This document shows, piece after piece, positions 12,433 to 24,314 of a stretch of 64,000 nucleotides of DNA. A program made the translations under genes and the position numbers. This DNA comes from Simmondsia chinensis (lineage: Eukaryota > Streptophyta > Magnoliopsida > Caryophyllales > Simmondsiaceae): positions 10,157,355-10,221,354 of the forward strand of contig JAGTTD010000005.1 of NCBI GenBank assembly GCA_018398585.1. The letters run 5' to 3'. The stretch's first letter is position 1; the number at the start of each line of letters is the position of its first letter. The notes beneath the pieces were generated by a model, which was given only the letters and a program-made list of their open reading frames with translations, ran no database searches and was not told the DNA's origin.

Positions 12433-13281
12433 CCACTAACTGTGACTATATTAGGTAAGTGCTCATAACTACACGAAACCTACTACTGTCAATAACAGCA
12501 GTACAACACAGTTCAACAACACGGAGCAAATCAGAGCAAACCAAAATATGATACTCCTACCACTCGTGAAAACAACCAAAAATAAAACAAAAATTAAAGG
12601 TATAAACTAAAATACAATAAAATTAAAATATTAAAACTAAATATAAAGGAGGAAATTCGAACTTGGGGCCGACCGGTTTATACTTACCTAGGCCGGCCGA
12701 CATTGGTTGTCTGGGGCTGTTGGGAGTACTAGAGTGGCATTGAGTGGAGGGCCGTGTAGGGAATGGGTTAGGTGAGGCGGTAGGGGCGGGCGGTACGGGT
12801 GGTGTAGTGGGCTCAAGCGGTGATAAGGGGAGTGGTGCAGGGTGGTAAGTGGGGCAGCAGGGGAGGGTGGTACGGGTGGTCAGGGGTGGTGTGGTGGTGG
12901 TCCGGGGTGGTGTGGTGTGGTGGGGTGGTGGTGGATGGATGGGTAGGGGGTAGACGGTGGTAGGGGACGGGGCTTCCAGGTGACATTAGGAGGTGGTGGC
13001 GGAGAGGGATTGTGAGATGGAGGGGGGTGGTGGTGGTTGTGGGTTGAGGGGGTTGGTGGTTCTGGGTCCGGGCGAGGGCGAGGGAGAAGGAGAGAAGGAG
13101 AGGGCAAGTGATGGTGGCTGTGGGTTGAGGGGGTTGGTGGTTCTGGGTCGGGCCGGTGGTGCGATGTCGCCGTCCTGAGGCGTCGGCGGCGGAGGTGGCA
13201 GTGGTGTGGGCGGTGCAGCATTGTCGTTGGCGAGCGGGCCGATGTGACAGTGACGTGAGAGGAGAAGCAGGTGAACATTTG
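12433..13281 (-). other. RTE LINE 5' leader, GC-rich low complexity
   Basis: Upstream part of the LINE, rich in CCACC/GGTGG repeats. Its 5'-most part resembles the start of the second RTE LINE at about 55.55 kb (TTCACCTG followed by a ...CTCGCC... stretch). The overlapping proline/histidine-rich frames at 12813-13313 are compositional artefacts. A promoter role is plausible but only inferred. Confidence 0.5.
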
Positions 13282-13293
13282 GTAAATCTACAA

Positions 13294-14340
13294 GATAAAA
13301 ATCTAATCAACAATTATTTATAATTGAACACTAATATAAAATAAACAATGAAATATATTTTATTCATTACCTAGGAAACAACCTTTTTAACCTTATCAAA
13401 CATATTTGATAATGAACAATTACGCGAGAGACTTGCATTTCGCACTTGAATTAACTAATTTAAATCTGTTCGTGATCCAATTATTGAATTACATCTCTAA
13501 TTTAAAGTTAATTTTATTCTAAAATTAAATTGATATAATATAGACTATACAATGACTATATTAAGATAATTATAATATAATAATCTATTTTTATAGTTTA
13601 ACTATTTTTATCACATATATAAATTACATTTATATAACAAAAAATTAAATCAAGGAAAATGAGTTTGAAATGTAGGAATTGGGTATGGTCAAGTTTCAAC
13701 TACCTTGTACTAATTATGCATGTGTCTTATGGAAGCACATGATTATATTATATGGCCCCAAATTATTGGAAAAAAAAGGTCATGGGGCCTAAAGTAGTTA
13801 ACATGGCCTATTAATTATAAATCTATTTAAAATAAAATTTAGTTTAATATTTTTATATTCAATTATATAAAACTGATAGAACCAACTCACAAAAATAATT
13901 TTGGTCCAAAAAAAAACTCTCACAAAAATGATGCACTTTTAGTATTGTTGTTCTCCTTGTAATTTTAGTTTCTTCATACATTGTATTTCTCTTAGTTTAT
14001 TTCTCACACACTATCAATTTTATGTAATAGTTTACAACTTTGATATTTTATTGTACAGACTTTCAAATTAGTCCAACATTTCATTCTCATTAATGAACCA
14101 CAATAGCAAGGAATAGCATATGCTTTTTGAAAAGTAAAAACGCATTTCTACATTTTTATATATTGGCTTACGTTTGATACAATAGTCTAAATGAGTGGCT
14201 GGTAATGTTCAAAAAAAAAAAAAATGAGCGGTTGACATTTTTCTATTTTGTTTTATATCTATTATTTGGCAATGGAAGCACCAACACCAAATATGGATAG
14301 TCAAGACAGTAATTCTCTGTAGTAATAACAATAATTTTCA
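13294..14340. other. AT-rich intergenic DNA, no gene seen
   Basis: Nothing recognisable beyond A/T homopolymers; no element termini or coding frames. Confidence 0.55.
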
Positions 14341-14635
14341 AGTTTGAAGGCTTTAGGGTTGAATCGGGTTACAAGTCGGGTTGGGTTTGTGCTCGGGTTT
14401 AGATGGGTTCGGGCCTATTTAGGTTTGGGTCATTTTGGGTCGGGTTACATCAAGTCACTAGTGGGTCGAGTTGGGTCAATATTCATATTAGGTCTTTTCG
14501 GGTAGGATTAAGACTGGGTCGGGTGAATATCAGGTCGGGTCAAGTTATTTACATCAAATCTTCGAGTCAAATCAAGTCGGATCATTGATTTTTCAGGTCG
14601 GTTTTAAAGGTTGGGTCATCTTTGCCACCTCTAGT
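14341..14635. repeat. hAT-like GGGTCGGGTT repeat, second copy
   Basis: Same family as the block at 125-412 but opposite end preserved: the right edge reads TTTGCCACCTCTA, complementary to the left edge of the first copy. The body is composed of GGGTCGGGTT variants. No TSD seen. A C16-type homopolymer follows at about 14657. Confidence 0.45.
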
Positions 14636-15755
14636 TCTGATCCCTTTTTACTACCCCCCCCCCCCCCCCAACGTCATTTTGTTCCTGGCCATGGGTTTCT
14701 AACCCTGTTCTAACATTTTTCATTTCCTCTCCCTTACTGAAAACCTTAGGCACCCTAATGCATTTGTCTACCCCTACTACAGCTGTCGGTGTTTAGGTTT
14801 CACCTGCGGACCATCTCCATCCTTTAACCGATGCTAGAAACTATTTGCGGTGTGATACAAATATAAATGTTTAACACTTTAACACCCTGGGCATTAGCGA
14901 CTTCTATCTAATGGAACACTAGGATTGAGTAATTGTATTTAGGGCCAATCATTTCCTAGTATCAATAAGGGCCCTTAGGTTAGAGAGAGAGATGTGATAA
15001 TTATTAGAAGAGACTCTTCTCCCTCTTCCTTTCTTGTCTATCTCCCCCTCTTTTCTGCAACCCTTCTCTTCTCCCTCCTGTATCTCATTTCATACTATAT
15101 ACATGTAAATGTTATACGTCTACAGTGATATACAATATACATATACTTTTGCTTGATTGATTGCTTAGTTTTGAGTTGATTGAGCTTAGTATTTGGGGCT
15201 TTGATTGCAACACCGCGATGATGAACCCATAAGCACAAGTGCATAAAGTAACCAATAGGTACGCATTCTTAGCTCTCGTGAAAGGTTTAATAGTGAAGGG
15301 TGTTTGATACATGTACTCAGTTATAACTCAAATTGTTTAGGAGGGAAATTCAAATTACTTAGGCGGGAAAAATGAATTGGTTTAGGAGGAAAATTTGAAT
15401 TGTAATTAGTCTTCCCATTACTTATGTATGGGAAGGTTTAGGTTAAGATTAGTCACCAAGAAATAAAATTCCCAAATTCCATGTCTCCTCCTTGTTCCTC
15501 CCCTTTCCCATTCGTCTTTCTCTCTCTCTCCTACTAATATTCTTCATCTCCTCCTCCTTGTTCAATTGTTAATATCAGTGCTTGGTTTCTTTAAGGCTCT
15601 AATTCGCTCGTGCAATTCTTATTTTTGTGGAATTAAAATATTACGGATGTGAGTGTTTCAATTTTCCTTCTATTTTACCCTGATAATTGGAGTAATTTGT
15701 TTGACAAATATAGTATTTATTGTGGTGTTACTACCAGTATTCAGTTGTCAAAGTC
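14636..15755. other. intergenic DNA, no gene seen
   Basis: Contains a C homopolymer (about 14657-14673) and two similar CT-rich segments (15000-15090 and 15480-15570). No recognisable gene. Confidence 0.45.
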
Positions 15756-15763
15756 CTGTAAAT

Positions 15764-16584
15764 CAGCGGCGGATCCAGGATTTTGGCGTAAGGGGGCTTG
15801 AATAAAAAATAATAAATTACATAATAAAAATTATTAAAAATTCACAATCGATATTTTATTTTGTTTTAATTGATAGTTGGTAATTCGAATTCGACTTCCC
15901 AGTCCTGTAGGAAGGTTCTCTAGATTGATTTCTTGTTCTTTGCTTAGTACTAGTAGAACAAGGATTATCATCTCTTTGCAAAGGCAATTTTCTTTTAAAG
16001 TACTTGAACATAGTTAACTCTGTTATAAAACAAGAGTAATTGTCAACCGATTTATATACTAATAACAGATATCAAGCAACAAAGACCATATTATTTCAAA
16101 CTTGAAAAAGGATTTGAACTTGGAGACAAGTAATTGTTTTCCAATTAAGAAAAAAATGATATCTCTTACAAAAATTTATTAATTCAGAATTTTAATTAGA
16201 GAAATATGAGATCAAAACTTAAAAATATTGTATATTACGTAAATAGGACAAAAAATTAACAAAACTTACATTGATGCATGGCGGGTGGTGCGTGGTGTTG
16301 GCGGCAGGGGCGGCATGAGGGTGGATGAGGGGGGTCAGGGGAGAAGAGGGGGCTCGAAAAAGAAGAGGGGGGTGTATTAGGTTAGGGTTTTCTTTTTTTA
16401 ATATTAAATTTAATCTTTCTTTTTACCCAATAAAAGAGGACAAAAGACTATAAAAATTAAATGCCTTCAATGGGATTTGATCCCTTATGCTCCAATTCAC
16501 ATTTAACGGCAGTGACCACCGAACGAAAGACCCATATTTGATTCTTACTTATTCAGACTAACACCCAACGTAGCTCCGCCGCTG
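15764..16584. mobile_element. non-autonomous hAT element, 821 bp
   Basis: Starts CAGCGGCGGATCC and ends TAGCTCCGCCGCTG, so the TIR is CAGCGGCGGA (10-11 bp). It is flanked by a perfect 8-bp duplication, CTGTAAAT, at 15756-15763 and 16585-16592. Short TIRs with an 8-bp TSD define the hAT superfamily. No transposase is encoded; the interior is AT-rich except a G-rich patch at 16275-16375. Confidence 0.85.
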
Positions 16585-16831
16585 CTGTAAATTATCTTGG
16601 CACTTTATATTGGATTTAGTCATCATTGGCATTTAATTCGACTGGTCTATTTAGTTTGTGTTAATTTGTGCCTCTTGACTTTACCTTCAAGAGATTTATG
16701 CTGAAGAATGAGTGAAGCTGAGAAGTTGGTTTATGAGAATGGAGGATTTAAGTAGTAGAGGGTTTTTAGGAATGGAAGGACTTTACAATAATAGATGAAA
16801 AGATAATGTGAGGGAATCTTGAACAAATTGA

Positions 16832-17347
16832 TATGCTATGGTACCACTTTGTTAGGAATTTGGATAAATCTGATATTCTATGATATTAATTTGTAAAGGA
16901 AGTAATATCTTCCTAATGCAGAACTTAATACCCCAAGAACAGGATTCAATTCAAATACTATGACACACAAGAGAAGTAAACAAAAGAGGTAAAAGAGAAC
17001 AAACAGAAGAACACAATAATTTATGTAGAAACCCCTTCTTCAATCGAGAAGAGAAAAATCACGGGCGGAGATGGAGATCTTTATTGAATGAGAATAATGA
17101 AAGAATTACAAAGACACTCCCTATCAACTCTCTTTTAATTATATTTGGCTCTCTCTCAATTGAGACTCTTCATTATGGCTATCTCTAAAAATTGACATGT
17201 AGCTCTTCTGTATTGATTTTATACTTGCGGCTATTCTCCTCAATTTTAAAAGCTCACGTCTGTCACGGCTCTATCTTGATGATAATCACCTATTGCAGTA
17301 AGTATATATATATATATATCCACTTAAATTTGAGACATATCCTAATA
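16832..17347 (-). mobile_element. decayed copia LTR with adjoining PBS remnant
   Basis: The segment 16892-17347 starts TGTAAAGGAAG and ends with a match to the end of the copia LTR at 56841-57476 (AATTTGAGACATA). In between it shares landmarks such as ACGGGCGGAGATGGAGAT and AGAAGTAAACAAA. To its left, 16832-16891 contains two decayed primer-site-plus-LTR-edge motifs, as in the intact copia element at 59.27 kb. Hence an old relative in - orientation, internal region lost. No TSD. Confidence 0.6.
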
Positions 17348-17388
17348 GATAATATAGTAAAGAATATTTATTATAAAATAATATTAAA

Positions 17389-18620
17389 TTAATTAACTTT
17401 ATCAATTATTATTATTACCATTTTTTCAATAATTAACGGCAAAAGTTGTGATACAATGTAGGCGCACTTGTAAGAGCAAGGCTTGAGTGAGCACGCAAAA
17501 CAACCTGCAACAAAAAAGAAAATAAAGAAGAATCTCAAGTAATACCAAAACAAAATGCCAATCAGAAGACGTTGTAGGGATTCGTAGACACTGGGAAGGG
17601 TACAAAGACTCGAGAATATGGAAAGATAACCCAAAACGCCTAAAATGGGCTAGGATGGCGCTACAAGGCGTTTAAAGTAGCTCTCAATCAACTATAGGTG
17701 GCACAAAACCAACAACGATCCTCGGTTGAAACATCAGAAGAAGAGGCCTTCTATTTGAATCTCCAAAGCACTACAACAAGTTAAGCGACCGCCAACAAGA
17801 TTCCTTATCAACTTTTCCGATCAATTGTGCCTATAGCCTTGAGCTATGCATACTTTGCTATTCTAACTTAGCAATCTGATTGACTATGATCGATTCATCC
17901 CAATGAAATGTAGGCCTAGCTTCTTGCTAATTGCCCACGCTCGCTCTGGAGCCAAAATGTTGTCAACTTGTTCTTCTTTTTCCAGTCTATGGCATTAACT
18001 TGAGCTCGCCCTACCAAACTCCTTCTCTTGCGATTGCTTTGAGGTTGACCAATCTTTTCTTCACTACTCTCATTTATTATATCATTAAAAAAGGTTTTTC
18101 TTAGTTTACTCTTTCTTCCTACGCTTCTCTGCTCTACAACCCTTTTAGTAGAAACATTTTTAGTAATCATATGTCCCATCAACAATTTATTTCTTCTTCT
18201 CCTCTCCATCGCTTTACTGGTTTCCTCCTTGTGCGCCACTAGGATATTCCTAAAAAATATTTCTTCACTAGAATTTGAATCATCACTTACCACTCCTTTG
18301 TTTCTGGACTCCACCTCAGCAAGGCTGAGGACTAACGCTTCAATACTCGAAGGATTTCTTAGTTAAATGACAGGCCCAAAACTTGGTGGGAACTCAGGAC
18401 CTAAGGACATCAATTAGTTATCACTCATCATACCCTGATGCTGATTATCACTAGGGGAACTCTGGTTGGCTGTAACAACTACAAAGTTCTCGTGCCATGG
18501 TAAGGGGAGAGGATGATGTTGGTTGACTTGGGCAAATGGTAGGGTTTGTGATTGGACATGAGGGAGAGGTATTTCTAGTGGTGGGAATTCATGTTTTAAT
18601 GGCAAAGATGTTGACCTCAT
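17389..18620 (-). other. coding-like remnant, unrecognised
   Basis: Two - strand frames (17916-18314, 132 codons; 18414-18620, 68 codons). The first is serine/acidic at the N terminus, then rich in Arg/Lys (ERRRRNKL, KRRSLVGRAQ); the second is proline-rich. A further frame at 17389-17634 is hydrophobic. I recognise no domain. The composition would fit the C-terminal part of an L1-type ORF1, but this is a guess. Confidence 0.2.
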
Positions 18621-19057
18621 TTCAAAATTAAAATGGGAATAAATATAGCCTGTATTAGCTCAGGAGGAAGGGACCTGAAAATGGGCTAAGGGGAAGTGAA
18701 ATGGCATCATAGCCCAGAAATTAAGGACCGAATTGTAAAAGGCATGGTGTAAATTTTGGACAAGAAAAGAACCGTGTGAATAGTTTATCCCAACATAATT
18801 ATTATTACCATATTTTTAAATATTAGAATAATATCAACATAATTAGACTTCAATGTTTTGTTCTTATTTTAATGTTAACTGAAAATACTCGAGATAAAAT
18901 AACTTTTCAGTATGTGAGTGATAAATAGTGGGACCTTTTTTTTTTTCCTCAAGTGATTTAGAATGGTATTATATTTAAAAAAAAAAAAAGATACTTGCTA
19001 TAGCATAAAAATGTAATTTGTTTGAAGGTAAAAACAAAAAGGTAACATATTTTGAAA

Positions 19058-20147
19058 AAGGTTGCACTATGTCACAAGTCCAGTCTCGGGTTGTAGAAGT
19101 TCCCTTGTGATGGAAGACTATAGTAGACGGAGTCGATTTGGGCATCTAATGTATTGAACCCCGAATATTGGTGCTTTATGATTTTCCCGGTAACGAGGGC
19201 GGGTCTTAGTGCTGCGATGAGGGCAGCATGAGGTCTCCACGTGAGTAGGACACTCTGTGGATACTATGTTGGGGTCGAAGGCCGACGGAGCGCGTAATTT
19301 GTCCAAGGTGCTCTTCGTCTGAGCTGCGGGATGCGTTGTTGGAGCACTCCAGTAAGCGGGGTTCAACTTTCACATGACAAAAGCATTTGCAGTGCTTGAG
19401 CCTCTTCGCGAGGCATGGTATGCCCTAACCCCATTAACATGTTTTCGTGGTTAAGTGGCACAGTTGCGGCAACTCCTCTTGGAATATAAGATTGAGGGGC
19501 CATTGATCGTGCGCCAATGTGTGCCCATGCGCGATTAATGACATAAGATGGTGGCCCTCTCGGGTGGGTGGCGTGCCACTTGTATGGGATCATATGAATT
19601 CCTAACTAGGATAGCGGTCAAGAACACAAGGTGCGCCCAAGGGACTTGGTTGTCCTTGGGGATCACTCTGGAACAGGGTTACTCTAGGCTGCTTTTAAGG
19701 GTTAGCCGACATTATGGAGGACATGTGACTTAAGAAATGACCAGGGAGTTAAGACGCACAGTTGAGACTTGAAGCATGTCAATGGTGTCCAACATAAGTG
19801 ATGGTGTGCAACTCGTATACTAGTCCGATAGTTGGGCAAGTGCACCTGTTGATGGGTCGCACTTTGGGATTTGAGGTCTTGATGTTGGTTGAACATCAAT
19901 ATTCCACTTAGTGGATTTCCCTTTGAGGTCATTGGACTTTGGTGAACTTGTGACACGAAATGGGACTCTCAAGTTGAGAGGGGTTGAGCTTGATAAGTCA
20001 TGTGTATCGTGAAAAAGAAAAAGTATGTGATGAGGGGTGAAAGAGCCTCTCTTGGAGCAAGGCTGGACTTGATTTAGTGAAGTCTTAGCACGGCACGGTG
20101 GTTTATTCCACTGCACAAAGTAGGACCGTGACACCGGGCAACCCCAT
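19058..20147. mobile_element. LTR-like block with inverted ends, class unresolved
   Basis: An approximately 1.06-kb, relatively GC-rich block bounded by TGTCAC (19070) and GTGACA (20128-20133). The inverted match extends outward and inward: GGTTGC..TGTCAC..GTCC at the left mirrors the right. TG...CA bounds and composition suit a solo gypsy LTR, but the longer inverted match would suit a DNA element. No 5-bp TSD. Frames inside are not recognisable proteins. Confidence 0.4.
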
Positions 20148-20159
20148 GTTAGAACTCTG

Positions 20160-20292
20160 CTCATTAAGCTTATCGAGCCTGCTCAAACTTGGCTCAATAG
20201 TTATCGAGCTCCAATGACGAACATGAATGAACCATAATCAATTTCGAACACAAGTAGTTTGTCGAATGTTTAGTTCGTTTAAGCCCTTAGGT
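20160..20292. repeat. hAT-like GAGCTCG repeat, terminal fragment
   Basis: Matches the right end of the repeat at 46765-47245 (ATCGAGCCTGCTCAAAC and a GTTCGTTTA-type end). Fragment of the GAGCTCG family whose complete member (24315-26168) has an 8-bp TSD. Confidence 0.45.
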
Positions 20293-20309
20293 CAAATCCT
20301 TGGCCTTTT

Positions 20310-21320
20310 GGTTGGCAAATTGCCACCATAACCACTTGTAATTGCCTCATTAATTTCTTGCAATCACCATAATAGTTACATTACCACTAGAATTACCTAA
20401 AATCACCACATATTTACTTGCGATAGCCGTGAGAGTTACCTGTGATTACCACGAGAATCACCTATGATCAACACAACAATTACATATGATCACCACGATA
20501 ATTACCCATGATCACTAATGGATTGTCCCTGATCAACACAACAATTGGCTATGATTACCACAAAATTTTCCTATAATTACCAGAGGAATTACCCTTGATC
20601 ACCATAATAATTACCTGTGATCATTGTATAAATTGTTTGTGATCTCCAATAGAGTTACCTATAATCACCATAATAGTAAACTTTCATGATCACCATGAAA
20701 ATTACATGTGATCAAACCATGAATTAACTGTTCTTGCCAAAACAATTACCCGTGATCACTATAATAGTTACATGTAATCACCCAACAATTTACCTACAAC
20801 CACCACAATAGTTATCTCTAATCACCATGGGAATTACAAGTGATCACCGCATGAATTACATGTTTATCCACAACAGTTACCTGTTATCACCACAACAGTT
20901 AACTTTGATCACTGCAAAAATTACATATAATCATCCTAATAGTTACCTATGATCATCACAACAGTTACATATGATTACCTTGATAATTACAAGTTATAAA
21001 CCAAATGAATTACTCACGATTGATGCATCAATTACCTATGATCACCCCAACAATTACCTTTGATCACCACACAAATTACGTATGATCACTATAAGAATTA
21101 CTCGTGATCATCACATGAATATCCCGTGGTCACCACAACGGTTACCTATGATCAGCACATGAATTACCTTTGATTGCCATAATAATTACCTATGATCACC
21201 ACAAGAATTACTTGTGATCACCATAAGAATTATTGGTGATCATCACAAGAGTTACTTGTGATTATAATAGAAATTTATCCGTGATCGCTGTAGTAATTAC
21301 ATGTGATCACCTCAACTTTT
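20310..21320 (+). repeat. minisatellite, ~22-bp degenerate unit
   Basis: About 1 kb of head-to-tail variants of GATCACCACAATAATTACCT, roughly 45 units, each with a conserved GATCACC core and an ATTACC/GTTACC block. Units differ in several positions, so the array is old or poorly homogenised. There are no unique spacers as in CRISPR arrays. No coding frame. Confidence 0.85.
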
Positions 21321-21334
21321 CCTTACAAATAAAA

Positions 21335-21600
21335 TAATTTGATATTACTTTTTATGGTTAAGTAATTTTATATTTTCTAATAGTTAAGTATGTCCTTTAT
21401 AAATTATAAGTTAGAGGATGACACTTGGTTTAATTAATAGTTTAGAGTGTCTTTGATGAAATTAGAAGTTAGGGGAGGGAGGGTTTACATTGATTTTGAC
21501 TAGTAATTCGGGAGTACCTTTGATATAACTAAAAGTTTTGGAGAGCCGCTTTGATTTTAACGAATAGTTTGCAAAGAGCGTTTAATAATCATCATGCTAT
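21335..21600 (-). repeat. ~59-bp subrepeat array, inverted orientation
   Basis: About four diverged units of the type TTTGATGAAATTAGAAGTT...TTGATTTTAACCAATAGTT. The same units occur in + orientation at 24092-24306 and 26177-26440 and in - orientation at 35735-35960 and 36775-36945. Its right edge (TTTAATAATC) resembles the outer edge of those arms, so it is probably one arm of another element whose partner is missing. Confidence 0.55.
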
Positions 21601-21953
21601 ATATTAACTAAAACCAACGAATTAAAAGTTGATATATTTAAATCTATTTAGAAAATGAAAAAAAAAATTGCTATTATAATTGATAAAATATGTGTGTGTT
21701 GATATTTATTAGAAGAAAATAGGTATAACTATTAATAATATATTTATAAGGTTTATCTATATTAAATTTATATATGAGTAAGTTAATAAGGCATATTCTA
21801 ATGGGCCACATATATATATTTTGAGAAAAATAAAATATTTTTATTAACCATTTAACTATAAATTAAAAACAAAAAATTGAAAGGAATTGACCGGTTTCAG
21901 GGGGTGCAACCGGTCATATCCTTTCTATACATTACAGAAAATATGTTGTAGAC

Positions 21954-23731
21954 CAGAAGTTCTATGGTACAGAAAAGCACTATTCTGTAGGCGCAGAAAA
22001 GTGCTTTTCTGTACTTGACAACCGGTATTTACCGGTGAAAGTGTGTCGACACAAAAATATATTTGTCGACACAGGAACATGTACTCTGATTCACCACTAA
22101 CGTACCCAAGTTATCAACAAATGAACTCAATATCACCAACCTAGTAGCCGTGTCAACACAGAAAAAACATGTGTCGACACCATTGTCAACTCAGAGTTGT
22201 GTATATATATTACAGTGAGTAATGTGTGTCAACATACATAATATATGTGTCGACATAGGAACATGTACTCTGATTCACCACAAATGTGCCCAAGTTATCA
22301 ACAAATGTACTCAACATCACCAACCTAGTAGTCGTGACAACACAGAAAAAACATGTGTCTACACCATTATCAACTCAAAGTTGTGTACATATATTACAGT
22401 GAGTAATGTGTGTCGACATACATAATATATGTGTTGACACAGAAACATGTACTCTAATTCACTACAAATGTACCCAAGTTATCAATAAATATACTCAACA
22501 TCACCAACCTAGTAGTCGTGTCGACACAGAAAAAACATGTGTCGACACCATTATCAACTCAGAGTTGTATACATATATTACAGTGAGCAATGCGTGTCGA
22601 CATACATAATATTCGTGTCGACACAGGAATGTGTACTCTGATTCACCACTAACGTATCCAAGTTATCAACAAATGTACTCAACATTACCAACCTAGTAGT
22701 CGTGTCGACACAGAAACAACATGTGTCGACACCATTATGAACTTAGAGTTGTGTACATATATTACAGTGGGCAATGTGTGTCAAAATACATAATATTCGT
22801 ATCGACACAAGATCGTGGACTTTGATTCACCACTAACGTACCCAAGTTATCAACAAATTTACTTAACATCACCAACCTAGTAGTCGTGTCGACACAGGAA
22901 CAACATGTGTCGACACCATTATCAACTTAGAGTTGTGTACATATATTACAGTGGGCAATGTGTGTCGACATACATAATATTCGTATCGACACAGGATCAT
23001 GTACTTTGATTCACCACTAACATACCCAAGTTATCAACAAATGTACTCAACATCACCAACCTAGTAGTCGTGTCGACACAGGAACAACATGTGTCGACAC
23101 CATTATCAACTCAGGGTTGTGTACATGTATACACAAAATTCATATCCATGTACACATCACAATAGTGCAGAGCAATTATAACAAAATACATGTGTCAACA
23201 TACGGAACAGGTGTGTCGACATGTATGTACACATAGTTCATACCCATGTACACATCACCAAATGTGTTCAATAATCAATCAAATAAATTATGTGTCGACA
23301 CACATTTATAGTGTGTCAACACATGTAAATTGTTGATGAATAATTGAATTTGTGTACATTATAGTGATGTGTACATGAATATGAGTTGTATGTATGCTTG
23401 TGTACAAGAGAGTATGTCGACACGTCTACTTCATGTGTCGACATACACGGACTTTTACTCCGACTCACCACCAACGTACCGAAGTTATCCACTAATGTAA
23501 TCAACATGACCAACATAAGAGTCGTGTCGACACAAGAACAACATGTGTCGACACTCATATCAACTCGGAGTTTTGTACATGTGTACACAAAATTCATATC
23601 CATATACAGTACATTATAATGTGTCAACACTTTTAGTCTGTGTGTCGACATACTATATTACCTGCTTAGCAGGTAGCCCTTCCCCTCTCCAATTATAGAA
23701 AATTTTTTTTTCTGTACGGTCGAAACGCCCA
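21954..23731. mobile_element. putative TIR element carrying satellite DNA
   Basis: The left end reads GTTCTATGGTACAGAAAA and the right end, complemented, reads GTTTCGACCGTACAGAAAA: an imperfect inverted repeat. The copy in MDH intron 7 begins with the related GGGCGTTTCTATGGTGCAGA. Flanking direct repeats TTGTAGAC (21946-21953, 23732-23739) could be a TSD. The interior is mostly the satellite array. The superfamily is unresolved; a Mutator-like element is suggested by the 9-bp TSD of the intron copy. Confidence 0.5.
22021..23125 (+). repeat. 184-bp satellite array, six monomers
   Basis: The landmark GTACTCTGATTCACCAC recurs at about 22080, 22264, 22448, 22632, 22815 and 22999, i.e. a 184-bp period. 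Each monomer has one or two copies of the perfect 12-bp palindrome TGTGTCGACACA or a one-base variant. Monomers are highly similar; copies beyond 23125 to 23650 are diverged. The short frames encoding CVDT-type peptides are read-through of the repeat, not genes. Confidence 0.88.
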
Positions 23732-23739
23732 TTGTAGAC

Positions 23740-24081
23740 AAGCCCCACTTCAGTGGCTACAAGTGAAAACGAACCCATATCTTTGGTCATTTTCAATGAT
23801 ATATTTTAGTTTTTATTTTTTATTTTTTAAATATGTTACTCTATTACTCCCTTATGTTTGCATGTCATTTTGAAATTAACCTTTCATCTTTTTTTTCTTA
23901 TTTAAAATCATTTCTTATATTTGTAATAACAACAACAACAAATTCAATGCAACAATAGTAATTTCTAATATTTATAAATTTGTTTAAATTAATCCATTAT
24001 CTTTTCTTTTAGTCCCTATTATTTTGTTATCTAGTAACAAATGTTAGGTAAAAATTAAAAAACGAAAAACTAAATTTGTCA
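23740..24081. other. AT-rich spacer, no gene seen
   Basis: Resembles part of MDH intron 12 near 47470-47600 (TAGGTAAAAATTAAAAAA, ...GTTTAAATTA...), suggesting a dispersed repeat, but no termini are visible. Confidence 0.4.
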
Positions 24082-24314
24082 TAAAATAAAAGATAATACT
24101 CATAGAGATCCCCTGAACTATTGGTCAAAATTAAAATAACCTCCAAACTTTCAGTTTCACTAAAGACACCTTATGAACTATTGATCAAAATCAAAATAAC
24201 CCCTCAAACCTTCAATTTAATGAAAGATACCCCGGAACTATTTGATCAAAATCAACGTGACTCTCCCAACTTCTAATTTCATCAAAGAGACCCTCTGCCC
24301 CCCCTCTCCTAACT

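Larger units (their letters stand above)
9131..13281 (-). mobile_element. near full-length RTE-type LINE, defective
   Basis: A non-LTR retrotransposon read on the - strand: GC-rich 5' leader (12433-13281), apurinic-type endonuclease (11400-12432), reverse transcriptase (9558-11389), 3' tail ending in (GTT)n at 9131. It is flanked by a 12-bp direct repeat, GTAAATCTACAA, at 9119-9130 and 13282-13293 (the terminal CAA of the left copy overlaps the tail repeat). An EN-RT layout, short 3' UTR and a trinucleotide tail instead of poly(A) are features of the RTE clade. Stops and frameshifts break the frame, and the RT active site is altered. Its 3' tail resembles the tails of the SINEs at 54.3 and 61.7 kb. 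Confidence 0.85.

Noticed and set aside
12813..13313. 166- and 132-codon Pro/His/Thr-rich frames
   Set aside because: They lie in the CCACC-repetitive leader of the RTE LINE, overlap each other in different frames and cross the element's TSD.
20310..21320. CRISPR-like array
   Set aside because: Units are contiguous and degenerate with no unique spacers, in a plant nuclear context: a minisatellite.
22222..22609. Two 67-codon frames with similar peptides
   Set aside because: They are consecutive satellite monomers read in a frame without stops; the period, not selection, explains their similarity.
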